From: Lysobacter oculi
Lineage (GTDB): Bacteria; Pseudomonadota; Gammaproteobacteria; Xanthomonadales; Xanthomonadaceae
Direction: 5' to 3'
DNA length: 64,000 bases
Assembly (NCBI RefSeq): GCF_003293695.1
Contig: NZ_CP029556.1
Span: forward strand, 72,001 to 136,000
Positions 29,678 through 39,733 of the stretch are shown here, in pieces (the stretch's first letter is position 1; each line of letters starts with the position of its first letter). The notes beneath the pieces were generated by a model. That model was not told the DNA's origin. It was given only the letters and a program-made list of their open reading frames with translations, and searched no databases. A program made the position numbers and the translations under genes.

Positions 29678-30998
29678 CGCCGACGAAAAACCGCCAGGCA
29701 ACAGGCGGATGCACCGGCGCCGGCGGCGGCTGCGCAGCCGCATCATCTGGTCGTTCTTCCTGCTGGGGCTGGGGCTGACGTTGCTCCTGGCCTATTCCAC
29801 CAACTGGGTGCGTACCCGGGTGGAGGAAGACATGGTCACCGACGTCATGAACCGCAATATCGACGAGTACGCCAAGCGCTATTACGCGAGTGGCGGCAAG
29901 CAGATCGGTTTGCCGGTCGAGCAGATGTACGGCCGCGTGGTGGCGAAGGAAAAGTTCGAGAGCCTGCGACAGGAGCAGCCGGACTGGTACCGGCTGGGCG
30001 ATGGCATCCACCCCATCGTCGGCAGGAACGATGACGGCAGCCCCTTCACCTACAAGCTGGCGGTGCGCAAGACGCCGGAGCAGTGGTTCTTCCTGGCCTA
30101 TGACATGGGCGAGAGCACGCGCCGCAGCGAGAAGTTCGAGCGCGCGCTGTACTTCACCATTCCGTTCTTCGCGCTGGTGTCGCTGCTGTTGGGCTGGTGG
30201 TCGGCATCGAAGGTGATGTCGCCGGTGACCGATCTCGCACAACGCCTGCGCCGCGCCGGCAGCAGTTCCGACCCCGAGGCGCTGGCGCCGCATTTCGCCG
30301 ATGACGAGGTGGGTGAACTGGCGAAGACGCTCGACGACTACTCCGACCGCCTGACCGATGTGGTGCAGCGCGACCGCGAGTTCAACGCCGACGTCAGCCA
30401 CGAACTGCGCACGCCGCTGGCGGTGATCCGCAGCGCCACCGAACTGCTGCTGTCGCAGGACAACCTGGACGAGAAGACCCGCCAGCGCCTGCTGCGCATC
30501 CAGCGCGCGCAGGAGAACGGCACCGACCTCACCAACGCGCTGCTGCAGCTGTCGCGCAACGAGCGCGGTCACGGCAATACCGATGTCTCGCGCGTGGCCG
30601 AGCACCTGCTGGAGGCCAACCGCCTGCAGTTGCGCGGCAAGCCGCTGGAACTGAGGCTGGAAGGCCATCCGGGCCTGATGGTGGACGCGCCGGAGGCGGC
30701 GGTGAACGTGGCGCTCGGCAATCTGATCGGCAACGCGGTCAAGTACACGGCGAGTGGTGCGGTGGTGGTGCGCGTCAATGACACCTCGGTCGATGTGATC
30801 GACTCCGGCCCCGGCCTGAGCGCGGAGGAAGCGGCGCGGTTGTTCGAGCGTGGCTACCGTGGCGCGCATGCGGAACACACGCATGGTGGCGGCATCGGGC
30901 TGTCGATCGTGCGGCGCCTGTGCGCGCTCTACGGCTGGAACGTGCGCGTGGTGCCGGGTGAGGAACGCGGCGTCATCGCCACTTTGTCGTTCCGCTGA
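29664..30998 (+). CDS. Membrane sensor histidine kinase
   Basis: A 444-aa partner of the adjacent regulator. A basic N-terminus and TM1 (about residues 27-47) lead to a periplasmic sensor region (about residues 48-165), then TM2 (about residues 168-190) and a HAMP-like linker. The HisKA domain carries phospho-acceptor His246 in V-S-H-E-L-R-T-P-L. The catalytic domain has the N box (N-L-I-G-N-A-V-K-Y, about residue 353), G1 (I-D-S-G-P-G-L) and G2 (H-G-G-G-I-G-L-S) boxes. The start overlaps the regulator gene; starts a few codons later are possible. A bidirectional terminator follows. Confidence 0.93.
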   Translation: MTASNADEKPPGNRRMHRRRRRLRSRIIWSFFLLGLGLTLLLAYSTNWVRTRVEEDMVTDVMNRNIDEYAKRYYASGGKQIGLPVEQMYGRVVAKEKFESLRQEQPDWYRLGDGIHPIVGRNDDGSPFTYKLAVRKTPEQWFFLAYDMGESTRRSEKFERALYFTIPFFALVSLLLGWWSASKVMSPVTDLAQRLRRAGSSSDPEALAPHFADDEVGELAKTLDDYSDRLTDVVQRDREFNADVSHELRTPLAVIRSATELLLSQDNLDEKTRQRLLRIQRAQENGTDLTNALLQLSRNERGHGNTDVSRVAEHLLEANRLQLRGKPLELRLEGHPGLMVDAPEAAVNVALGNLIGNAVKYTASGAVVVRVNDTSVDVIDSGPGLSAEEAARLFERGYRGAHAEHTHGGGIGLSIVRRLCALYGWNVRVVPGEERGVIATLSFR

Positions 30999-31018
30999 CC
31001 GCACCGTTGCCGCAAACG

Positions 31019-31044
31019 AAAACGCCGCCCCGGGGCGGCGTTTT
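31019..31044. terminator. Bidirectional terminator between kinase gene and ilvE
   Basis: A 26-base perfect palindrome (AAAACGCCGCCCC and its complement) with A-run and T-run flanks, serving the converging kinase and ilvE genes. Confidence 0.85.
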
Positions 31045-31064
31045 CCATCGTCATGAAGCCGGAC

Positions 31065-31976
31065 TCAGACGTATTCCAGCCAGCCGTGCTCGTCGGGCGT
31101 GGAGCCGTCGAACAGGCCGAAGAACAGCTTCTGCATCTGGCGTGTGATGGGGCCGGCCACGCCTTCACCGATGACGCGGCCATCCACCGAACGGATCGGG
31201 GTGATCTCGGCCGCGGTGCCGCACATGAACAGCTCATCGCACAGGTAGAGGTATTCGCGCGGCAGGTCGCGTTCCACCACCTTGATGCCGGATTTCTGCG
31301 CGAGGTTGATGATGGTGTTGCGGGTGATGCCGTTGAGCAGGGCCGCGCTGATCGGCGTGGTATGCAGTTCGCCGTTGAAGACGAGGAAGAGGTTCTCGCC
31401 CGCGCCTTCGCTCAACAGGCCGGTCGATGCCAGCGCGATGCCTTCGCCGAAGCCGAGGCGGCGTGCTTCGCGCGCGACCAGCTGGCCCGACAGGTAGTTG
31501 CCGCCGGCCTTGGCGCCCGCAGGAATCGTGTTGGGCGCGAAGCGCTGCCAGCTGGAGACGCAGGCATCGATGCCGGTTTCCAGCACGCCATCGCCGAGGT
31601 AGGCGCCCATCTTCCACGCCGCCACCGACATTTCCGTCGGCGTGTCGGCCGACAGCCCGAAGCCGCCGAGCCCGCGGAACGCGAACGGACGCAGGTAGGC
31701 CGCGCCGAGCGCGTTCTTCTTCAAGACTTCGCGGCAGGCGGCGTTCACTTCGTCGAGCGTGTACGGCATCGGCATGTCGTAGATGCGCGCGGAGGCGAAC
31801 AGGCGGCGGTTGTGGTCGGTGAGGCGGAAGATCGCCGGGCCATTTGGGGTGTCATAGCTGCGGATGCCCTCGAACACCGAGGAGCCGTAGTGCAGCGCGT
31901 GTGCCATCACGTGGGTGGTGGCGTCGGCCCAGGGCTTGATCTGCCCGTTGTGCCAGATCCATTCGGGATACTGCAT
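31065..31976 (-). CDS. ilvE: Branched-chain amino acid aminotransferase
   Basis: PLP enzyme making or degrading Val, Leu and Ile by exchange with glutamate; 303 aa. The N-terminus W-I-W-H-N-G and H-Y-G-S-S-V-F-E-G-I-R (about residues 29-39) are typical of class IV aminotransferases. The PLP lysine is in P-A-G-A-K-A-G-G-N-Y-L-S-G (about residue 156). The late C-G-T-A-A-E-I-T-P-I motif is present. ATG 31976 gives the standard length; the open frame beyond it enters the neighbouring gene. Transcribed leftward with no other ilv gene nearby. Confidence 0.95.
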   Translation of the reverse strand: MQYPEWIWHNGQIKPWADATTHVMAHALHYGSSVFEGIRSYDTPNGPAIFRLTDHNRRLFASARIYDMPMPYTLDEVNAACREVLKKNALGAAYLRPFAFRGLGGFGLSADTPTEMSVAAWKMGAYLGDGVLETGIDACVSSWQRFAPNTIPAGAKAGGNYLSGQLVAREARRLGFGEGIALASTGLLSEGAGENLFLVFNGELHTTPISAALLNGITRNTIINLAQKSGIKVVERDLPREYLYLCDELFMCGTAAEITPIRSVDGRVIGEGVAGPITRQMQKLFFGLFDGSTPDEHGWLEYV

Positions 31977-32040
31977 GGCGCGCTCCGTCGTCGAATCCGG
32001 CATTTTCACCCGCGCGGCCATCCGCCGGCAAACGCAGGCA

Positions 32041-32625
32041 TCAAAAGCTGATCCAGAGGCAGTCCATGTGGCGGCGCAGGCCGAACACCGTGCTGGTCGA
32101 TGTGGCGCCGTTACGGCCCATCGATTGGAGGATGCGCAGCCCCGTCGGCGCGCGTGCCTTGGGATAAACAGGAACCAGGTTGCCCTCGGCGTCCTCGCGC
32201 CAGGTCGGTTCGCCGTCGATGCCGCCGCCGTAGGGCCCGATGTCCACCAGCGGGCGATTGACGATGGCCTCCAGCCGCGCGAAGACGCGATAGGCATTGC
32301 TGCCATCCATGCCCACCCAGTGGTACACGCCGGCGAGGCGGTTGGCATCGCGCAGGTCGATGGCGGACGACACCATGTAGCTCAGGTCATCGAGATTGCG
32401 CGCGCAGTTGCTGCGCATGCCGCCCGACAGCGGCGCTCCGCCGTTGACGCGGGGAGGCAGGCGTTCGGCGGCGCTGATCGCCCCGCAGGGCTTGTCGGTG
32501 ACCACGGTGCTGCCGTCGGCGGCCGTGCAGCGGCGGATCTTCTGCGCGGCCGCATCAGACGACATGCCGGCGCCGATGAGCGCGCACAGGACCAGCAGCA
32601 GAAACAAGGCGGGGCGATGGTTCAC
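32041..32625 (-). CDS. Secreted protein of a tandem paralogue pair (DUF4124-like start)
   Basis: A 194-aa predicted periplasmic protein of unknown function. Signal peptide of about 27 residues. Then comes a short DUF4124-like segment (R-R-C-T-A-A-D-G-S-T-V-V-T-D-K-P-C-G), two Cys bracketing a D-G-S turn. The middle has C-A-R-N-L-D-D-L-S-Y-M and R-D-A-N-R-L-A-G-V-Y-H-W-V-G (about residues 92-105). It ends C-L-W-I-S-F. The adjacent gene encodes a paralogue with the same landmarks in the same order. Four conserved Cys suggest two disulfides. Confidence 0.75.
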   Translation of the reverse strand: MNHRPALFLLLVLCALIGAGMSSDAAAQKIRRCTAADGSTVVTDKPCGAISAAERLPPRVNGGAPLSGGMRSNCARNLDDLSYMVSSAIDLRDANRLAGVYHWVGMDGSNAYRVFARLEAIVNRPLVDIGPYGGGIDGEPTWREDAEGNLVPVYPKARAPTGLRILQSMGRNGATSTSTVFGLRRHMDCLWISF

Positions 32626-32677
32626 CCCGCCAATCTATCGGCTCGCCGGGCGCACGCAAGCGCCGCAGGTCATGGAT

Positions 32678-33283
32678 TCAGAATCGGGCGAAATAGCAGC
32701 CGTGGTAGCGGGCGACCTTCATCTGCACCGGGCTGCCGCTGGCGAGCGCGAGTTGCAGGAAGCCGGCGTTGTCGGCGGTCGCGGCCGTTGCGAAGGCGCT
32801 GCCGAGGCTGGCGTCGATATAGCGGGTTTCGGCGACGCGTTCGCGCGACATGCTTTCGAGGCGGTCCAGGATGCCGCGTGCATCGCGCTGGTTGAGGCCG
32901 ACCCAGTGGTAGTTGCCGGCGATGCGGTTGATGTCGCGGCTGGCGAAGGCGTAGCCGAGGTCGGCCTGCAATTGCTCGGGGCTGCGCGAGCAACCGGATT
33001 GCGTCGTACGCGGGCCCAGGCCGATCGGTGCGCCGGCATTGCCGTCCGCGTCGTATCCGAATTCACCCGTGTCGTTCGCGGCCACGGCGCGGGCCAGTCC
33101 CGTCGGCAAGGCCATGGGCGATGCCGATGCGCCGCAGGCGCCGTCCGTGTAGGTGACCGAGCCATCCTTCGCCATGCATTTCTGCACGCTGGCGTCGGCG
33201 GTGCCGAGCGCACCGAGCGCGAAGATGCCGATCAGGCCGGCGCTGGCGACGAGGGTGGAAAGAACAGGGCGGCTGACGTTCAT
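32678..33283 (-). CDS. Secreted protein, paralogue of the downstream gene
   Basis: A 201-aa predicted periplasmic protein, function unknown. After a signal peptide (about residues 1-32) it has the DUF4124-like Q-K-C-M-A-K-D-G-S-V-T-Y-T-D-G-A-C-G segment. It then shares with its neighbour the spaced landmarks C-S-R-S-P-E-Q-L, R-D-I-N-R-I-A-G-N-Y-H-W-V-G, the R-L-E helix and the end H-G-C-Y-F-A-R-F. The two genes are 52 bases apart on the same strand and most likely arose by tandem duplication, though they have diverged considerably. Confidence 0.75.
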   Translation of the reverse strand: MNVSRPVLSTLVASAGLIGIFALGALGTADASVQKCMAKDGSVTYTDGACGASASPMALPTGLARAVAANDTGEFGYDADGNAGAPIGLGPRTTQSGCSRSPEQLQADLGYAFASRDINRIAGNYHWVGLNQRDARGILDRLESMSRERVAETRYIDASLGSAFATAATADNAGFLQLALASGSPVQMKVARYHGCYFARF

Positions 33284-33379
33284 GACGGCACGCTTCGCTT
33301 GGGGGGTGCGGCCATCGTCCCCGCGTTTGCGTCAACGCAAAGTCCAAAAACGCCTTGTTTTCGTGAACCTCGAATGACC

Positions 33380-34210
33380 TCAGTCGATTCGGGTCAATAC
33401 GTTCAGGGTCGGTTTCGCGAGATTGAGCGTGTAGAAGTGCAAACCCGGCGCGCCGCCTTCGACCAGCCGCCTGCACAGCGTGGCGACCATGTCCGCGGCG
33501 AATTCACGCACGGCGTCCGCATCGTCCCCGAACCCGCGCATGCGCTGCTCGATCCAGCGCGGGATCTCCGCGCCGCAGGCATCGGAGAAACGCCGCAGCT
33601 GGCTGAAGTTGGAGATCGGCATGATGCCGGGCACCACCGGGATGTCGATGCCGAGCGCACGCACGTCGTCGACGAAGCGGAAGTAGGCATCGCTGTTGTA
33701 GAAATATTGGGTGATGGCGACATCCGCGCCGGCTTCCACCTTGCGCTTGAAGTTGCCCAGGTCTTCCTGGGCATCGCGTGATTGCGGATGAGTCTCCGGA
33801 TAGGCGCCGACCGCGATGCGGAAATGGTTGCCGTGTTCCGCCCGGACCAAGGCGATGAGGTCGGAGGCGTATTGCAACTCGCCCATCTGGCCCATGCCCG
33901 AGGGCAGGTCGCCTCGCAATGCCACGATCTTCTTGCAGCCCAGCGCGCGATAGAGCTTGAGCAGTTCGCGCAGTTCCTCGCGGCTGCCACCGACGCAGGA
34001 AATATGCGGGACCGCTTCGACTTCATGCCGCTGCCGCAGGTGGCGGACTGTCTCCGAGGTGTAGGCCAGCGTGGAGCCACCGGCGCCGAACGTGCAGGAC
34101 ACGTACTCGGGATTGTGCGGCTTGAACTTGCCGACGGTGCGGTCGAGTTGCGCGCGCTGCTCGTCGGTCTTGGGCGGATAGAACTCGAAGGAAAGCGGCA
34201 CGGCGGCCAT
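33380..34210 (-). CDS. metF: 5,10-methylenetetrahydrofolate reductase
   Basis: FAD enzyme producing 5-methyl-THF for methionine synthesis; 276 aa. TIM-barrel landmarks are S-F-E-F-Y-P-P-K (residues 7-14), the A-L-R-G-D flavin/NADH region (about residue 97), and Q-Y-F-Y-N (about residue 170). ATG 34210 has an AGGAG ribosome site; a longer reading to 34258 adds unconserved residues. It lies 63 bases downstream of ahcY on the same strand, so it is likely expressed from the ahcY promoter under the SAH riboswitch. ahcY-metF linkage behind such riboswitches is known in proteobacteria. Confidence 0.95.
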   Translation of the reverse strand: MAAVPLSFEFYPPKTDEQRAQLDRTVGKFKPHNPEYVSCTFGAGGSTLAYTSETVRHLRQRHEVEAVPHISCVGGSREELRELLKLYRALGCKKIVALRGDLPSGMGQMGELQYASDLIALVRAEHGNHFRIAVGAYPETHPQSRDAQEDLGNFKRKVEAGADVAITQYFYNSDAYFRFVDDVRALGIDIPVVPGIMPISNFSQLRRFSDACGAEIPRWIEQRMRGFGDDADAVREFAADMVATLCRRLVEGGAPGLHFYTLNLAKPTLNVLTRID

Positions 34211-34273
34211 CGGCGGCTCCTGCGGGGATGCGGAAACAAGACGGGCGACCGAAGCCACCCGCCATCGACGCGA

Positions 34274-35719
<1,446 letters not shown>

Positions 35720-35744
35720 GGCGATTCCGTGAGTGAGGGTGTCA

Positions 35745-35813
35745 GTCACGGGCGCCGTTGTTCGTACCGAGCCTGGTGGCGGGAGTTCCCGGCCATCGCA
35801 GCGCCCCTCGGTC
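35745..35813 (-). ncRNA. SAH riboswitch upstream of ahcY-metF
   Basis: The ahcY leader matches the S-adenosylhomocysteine riboswitch. The 5' arm C-C-G-A-G-G-G-G-C-G-C-T-G-C (minus strand, ending near 35798) pairs through CCGAG/CTCGG with C-C-A-G-G-C-T-C-G-G (about 35766-35775). The GGGCGC of the 5' arm can form the pseudoknot with A-A-C-G-G-C-G-C-C-C (35749-35759). SAH riboswitches turn expression on when SAH accumulates. The predicted -10 box ends about 6 bases before the element, so the transcript would begin with it. Confidence 0.88.
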
Positions 35814-35818
35814 GGCGA

Positions 35819-35824
35819 AGTATA
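35819..35824 (-). promoter_or_regulatory. Predicted -10 element of ahcY
   Basis: TATACT on the minus strand, placed so that transcription would begin at the 5' edge of the SAH riboswitch. No strong -35 box. Confidence 0.5.
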
Positions 35825-35839
35825 TCGCTTCGTCGCGAT
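35824..35839. promoter_or_regulatory. Inverted repeat in the ahcY promoter spacer
   Basis: ATCGC-N6-GCGAT lies directly upstream of the ahcY -10 box, between it and the -35 position. The placement suits a repressor operator; the protein is unknown. Confidence 0.35.
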
Positions 35840-35872
35840 AAAGGGATGCGTAAAGAATTTTGCAATTCAGCG

Positions 35873-35901
35873 TTGCAATCCTGCAACCCGGGGTCTACAT
35901 T
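35873..35901 (+). promoter_or_regulatory. Predicted promoter of the nfrB-nfrA-wecB operon
   Basis: TTGCAA (35873-35878), a 17-base spacer and TACATT (35896-35901) followed by GCG. Predicted start about 35907, leaving an 80-base leader before the ATG. A second TGCAAT lies 12 bases upstream. Confidence 0.5.
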
Positions 35902-35910
35902 GCGTAAAAG

Positions 35911-35926
35911 CGTGACACGTGTCACG
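35911..35926. promoter_or_regulatory. CRP/Clp-type palindrome
   Basis: Perfect 16-base palindrome CGTGACACGTGTCACG, matching the CRP-family pattern GTGA-N6-TCAC that Xanthomonas Clp also recognises. It lies just downstream of the predicted -10 box, about +4 to +19, a repressor-like position. Clp binding is inference. Confidence 0.5.
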
Positions 35927-35986
35927 TTAACAGGCCGGCAGCAGGCCAGCGCTGCACGCAGTTGGTGGCGCCACAGGGGGCAAGCC

Positions 35987-38059
35987 ATGGATGTGATCGG
36001 GATCTACGGACAGATTCTGGAATGGAGCGTCGTTGTCATCGCGCTCGTCATTCTGGTCAGCGGGTTGGATGACGTCTTCATCGACGCCTATTACTGGGTA
36101 CGCCAGCTGTATCGGAAGCTGGTGATCCGGCCGCGCCATCCGCCGCTGGAACTCGCGGCCCTGCACCAGCCGGCCGAGAAGCCGATGGCGATGATGATCC
36201 CGGCCTGGCAGGAATCCGGGGTGATCGCGCGGATGGTCGAGAACGCCATCGCCACGCTCGAATACGGTCCGGTCGAGATCTTCGTCGGCACCTACCAGAA
36301 CGACCCGGACACCATCCACGAAGTCGACCGGCTGGCGACCCGCATGCGCAACGTGCACCGGGTGACCGTGCCGGTGGATGGCCCGACCTGCAAGGCGGAC
36401 TGCCTCAACTGGGTGATCAAGGCGATCTTCGAATACGAGCGCAGCCACGCGGTGCAGTTCGCCGGCGTGGTGCTGCATGACAGCGAGGACGTGGTCCACC
36501 CGCTGGAAATGAAGCTGTTCAACTACCTGCTGCCGCGCAAGGACTTCATCCAGCTGCCGGTGCTGTCGCTTGAGCGGCCGTGGACCGACCTGGTCGCCGG
36601 CACCTACATCGACGACTTCGCCGAATGGCATTCGAAGGACCTGGTGGTGCGCGAGAGCCTGGCGGGCGATGTGCCCTGCGCCGGGGTCTCGGCCTGCTTC
36701 AGCCGCCGCGCGCTGGTGGCGATGATGAGCGACGACGGCGAGATGCCGTTCAATACCGCCACGCTGACCGAGGACTACGACATCGGCATCCGCATGCGCC
36801 GGCACGGGTTGAAGTCGGTGTTCGTCAAGTTCCCGGTCGAGCACTGGGTGCGCCGCAAGACGCTGTTCGGCGAAGAGCGGCGCGTCAAGGCGAAGAGCCT
36901 GATCGCCACGCGCGAGTTCTTCCCGGCCACGTTCCGCCAGTCCTATCGGCAGAAGGCGCGCTGGCAGCTGGGCATCGCCATCCAGGGCTGGGAACAGATC
37001 GGCTGGCCGGGCAGCCTGGCCAGCAAGTACCTGCTGTTCCGCGACCGCAAGGGGCTGGTGACCTCGGCAATCGTGGTGCTCGCCTATCTGCTACTGTTCA
37101 ACTTCGTCGGCCTGCTGGCGGTGGCGCATTTCACCGGCCAGGACTGGCGCCCGGACTTCATGCGCTGGGGCCAGTGGGTGCCGGTGCTGTTCGCCATCAA
37201 CCTGTTCCTGATGTTCAACCGCGTGCTGCAGCGCGTGTGGTTCGTGTCGCGGCTGTATGGCCTGCTGCAGGGCCTGATGTCGATCCCGCGGATGATCGTC
37301 GGAAACTTCATCAACTTCTTCGCCTCGATGCGCGCCATCCGCCTGTACATCTGCAGCAAGCTGTTCGGCACGAAGATCGCCTGGGACAAGACCAACCACG
37401 TGTTCCCTTCGCCCGAGACGCTCATGCTGCATCGCAAGAGCCTGGGCGAGCTGCTGCTCAACTGGCGCGCGCTCGACGACACGCAACTCGAAAGCGCGTT
37501 GCAGGAACAGGCGCGCACCGGGCAACACCTGGGCCACATCATCATCCGCCAGGGGGTGATGTCGGACGAAGTGCTGGCCGAAGCGATCGCCGAGCAGCAG
37601 GGCCTGCAGCGCGCGCAGATCGCGCCCGAGGATGTGTCTGTGCATGGCGTCCGCCTGCCGTTGCGGTTCAGCGTGCAGAACAAGATGGTCGCCTACGGCA
37701 AGAAGACCGATGGCCGCACCCTGGTCGCGGTGCTCGCCCAGCCGATGCCGGAAGTACTCGCGCAGCTGGAGCGCCTGCTGCCGGATGGCTTCGAACTGCG
37801 CATCGCCAAGGAGTCCGAACTGGTCGGCATGATCCGTGGCATGACCACGCCCGACGACCATGTGCAGCCTGCCGACAAGCGCCTGCTCGGCGATGTGTTG
37901 ATCGATGCCGGTTACATCCGCCGCAACGCATTGCAGGAAGCGATGACCGGCTACGACCCCGGCCACCACAAGGGACTCGGCCACTATCTGGTCGACATGA
38001 AAGCCATCACCGAAGACCAGCTGGCTTCGGCGTTGGCCACCCAGATGCAGGGAGCATGA
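35987..38059 (+). CDS. nfrB: NfrB-like GT2 polysaccharide synthase with MshEN c-di-GMP-binding repeats
   Basis: A 690-aa inner-membrane glycosyltransferase. After an N-terminal helix (about residues 9-28) comes a GT2 domain with the V-L-H-D-S-E-D motif (Asp165, Asp168), the T-E-D base (Glu262-Asp263) and Q-K-A-R-W (residues 322-326), as in processive BcsA-like synthases. Several helices follow (about residues 365-465). The C-terminus has MshEN/GspE-N-type repeats (about residues 486-550 and 630-690, L-G-x-L/I-L-x pattern), a domain known to bind c-di-GMP. E. coli NfrB has this architecture and makes a ManNAc-containing exopolysaccharide used by phage N4. Next are the nfrA-like and wecB genes. 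Confidence 0.9.
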   Translation: MDVIGIYGQILEWSVVVIALVILVSGLDDVFIDAYYWVRQLYRKLVIRPRHPPLELAALHQPAEKPMAMMIPAWQESGVIARMVENAIATLEYGPVEIFVGTYQNDPDTIHEVDRLATRMRNVHRVTVPVDGPTCKADCLNWVIKAIFEYERSHAVQFAGVVLHDSEDVVHPLEMKLFNYLLPRKDFIQLPVLSLERPWTDLVAGTYIDDFAEWHSKDLVVRESLAGDVPCAGVSACFSRRALVAMMSDDGEMPFNTATLTEDYDIGIRMRRHGLKSVFVKFPVEHWVRRKTLFGEERRVKAKSLIATREFFPATFRQSYRQKARWQLGIAIQGWEQIGWPGSLASKYLLFRDRKGLVTSAIVVLAYLLLFNFVGLLAVAHFTGQDWRPDFMRWGQWVPVLFAINLFLMFNRVLQRVWFVSRLYGLLQGLMSIPRMIVGNFINFFASMRAIRLYICSKLFGTKIAWDKTNHVFPSPETLMLHRKSLGELLLNWRALDDTQLESALQEQARTGQHLGHIIIRQGVMSDEVLAEAIAEQQGLQRAQIAPEDVSVHGVRLPLRFSVQNKMVAYGKKTDGRTLVAVLAQPMPEVLAQLERLLPDGFELRIAKESELVGMIRGMTTPDDHVQPADKRLLGDVLIDAGYIRRNALQEAMTGYDPGHHKGLGHYLVDMKAITEDQLASALATQMQGA

Positions 38060-38061
38060 TC

Positions 38062-39732
38062 ATGGGACGGCTATGGAATGGAACCCGGACCCGCGCCCCG
38101 CGCGCGGCCTTGTCGATCCTGCTGCTCGCGATGATCGGCACCGCATCGGCCCAGCAACGCGCGCCGAAGGCGCAGGCTTTGGCGAAGACCGCGCAGGCCG
38201 CGCTCGACGCCGGCCAGCCGAACGACGCCGTCGCGCCGCTGCGCGAAGCACTGGCGATCTCCCCCGCCGATGATGCGTTGCGCCGCATGCTGGCCGACGC
38301 GCTGCGCCGGCAGAACAATTTCGACGCCGCGCTGAAGGAATACGACGCGCTGGTGCAGCGTGCGCCGGACGATGCCGCGCTCCGGCTTGACCGCGCGTTC
38401 CTGCGCCAGGCGCGCGGGCAGCATCGCGATGCGATGGACGATTTCCAGGCGGCGACCACCGCCGGGTTGTCGCCGGACACCGAGGTCATCGCCCGCTACG
38501 GCTGGGCCGACAGCGCATTGGCCGCGAACGATGCCGCCGCCGCGTTGCAGGCGCTCTCCAGCTTGCCGGACAGCGAAGGCCATCGCCTGCATGCACGCCG
38601 CGCGGTCGCGCACGAACGTGCCGGTGAGCTTGCCGCCGCCGTGGATGATTGGGTGAAGGCGGAGGCCGCCAGCAGCGACGCCACCGAACGCGACTTCGCG
38701 CGCCGCTCGCAGACGCAGCTGCGTGAGCGCATCGCGCATGCGGCCGAGGGCCAGGCGCCGGTGGTGAACCCGCATCTCGAAGCGGCCTACAACGCCGTCC
38801 GCGCCCGTGACGATGCGCGTGCGCTCAGCGAGTTCGAAGCCGCGGGCAGCGACATCCCGCCCCTGGCCGCGCTGGATGCGGGTTATGCCGCCAAGCGTGC
38901 CGGCCGCAACGAGGCCGCCGTGCAGTGGTTCTCGCGCGGCATCGACCGCTGGCATGAGGCGACGGGCCCCAAGCTCTTCGACGACAAGACGCTGTTCGGC
39001 GTGCGTCGCGAGAACGAAGAGCTGGCGCGCAAAGGCGGCGGCAGTCTCGCGCTGTTCTATCGCAATGCCGCGCTGGTGCCCGGCGTGAGCAATGGCGACG
39101 TGCTGCAGTTCGCGCTGGAAGGCTACGTGCAGCCGGCGTGGGGCCATCACAACGGCCGCGCGTTCCAGGCCTTCGCGCAGGTGATCGGCACGCTGGACCA
39201 GCCGGGTTCGGTCAATACCGGCGACACGCTGCTGGGCTCGGTGGGTGTGCGCTGGAAGCCGTTCGGGCAGCAGGGGCTCATCCTTACCGCGCAGCGCCTG
39301 ATCGGGCTGGGCGATCTTGTGGACGATGACTGGATGCTGCGCGTCGGCTACTCGCACGACATCGGCACCGACATGCAGCCCTGGCATGGCAGCTGGACCT
39401 ACAACAGCGTCTTCGCCGAAGCCGCCTATCTGGTCGATGCCAAGCGCACGCTCGGCACCCTGCAGTGGCGCTTGGGCCGCAGCTACGGGATGGGCGAGGG
39501 CGGACGCTTCGTGCTGACCCCGCATGCGGTGCTGGCTGCCGAGCATGATTCGGCTGCGTTTGAGAAATCCGCCGTGGGTGCGGGCGTGGGTGTGAACGCT
39601 CGCTGGTGGTTCCACGAGGACCGCCATCATGCGCCGGCGCGTTACGTCGATTTCAACGTCCAGTACCGCGCACGCATCGGTGGCAGCGAGCGCATCGACG
39701 GTGTCGCGGCCTATCTGATCCTGCGCTTCTGA
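38062..39732 (+). CDS. nfrA: NfrA-like outer-membrane/periplasmic partner
   Basis: A 556-aa secreted protein with a signal peptide ending T-A-S-A-Q (about residue 31). TPR-like helical repeats fill about residues 35-330 (alternating A-L-D-x-A, A-L-x-I-S-P-A-D patterns). The C-terminal domain matches the NfrA_C type: [13 protein letters not shown] (about residue 330), then beta-strands ending L-I-L-R-F. NfrA is the outer-membrane partner of NfrB and the phage N4 receptor in E. coli; TPR plus beta-structure suits polymer export. ATG 38062 has AGGGAG at good distance; ATG 38056 overlaps the nfrB stop and is the alternative. Shorter than E. coli NfrA (about 990 aa). Confidence 0.82.
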   Translation: MGRLWNGTRTRAPRAALSILLLAMIGTASAQQRAPKAQALAKTAQAALDAGQPNDAVAPLREALAISPADDALRRMLADALRRQNNFDAALKEYDALVQRAPDDAALRLDRAFLRQARGQHRDAMDDFQAATTAGLSPDTEVIARYGWADSALAANDAAAALQALSSLPDSEGHRLHARRAVAHERAGELAAAVDDWVKAEAASSDATERDFARRSQTQLRERIAHAAEGQAPVVNPHLEAAYNAVRARDDARALSEFEAAGSDIPPLAALDAGYAAKRAGRNEAAVQWFSRGIDRWHEATGPKLFDDKTLFGVRRENEELARKGGGSLALFYRNAALVPGVSNGDVLQFALEGYVQPAWGHHNGRAFQAFAQVIGTLDQPGSVNTGDTLLGSVGVRWKPFGQQGLILTAQRLIGLGDLVDDDWMLRVGYSHDIGTDMQPWHGSWTYNSVFAEAAYLVDAKRTLGTLQWRLGRSYGMGEGGRFVLTPHAVLAAEHDSAAFEKSAVGAGVGVNARWWFHEDRHHAPARYVDFNVQYRARIGGSERIDGVAAYLILRF

Positions 39733-39733
39733 C

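Noticed and set aside
35720..35749. Longer ahcY starting at GTG 35749
   Set aside because: It would begin inside the SAH riboswitch pseudoknot, and the extra ten residues are not family-conserved.
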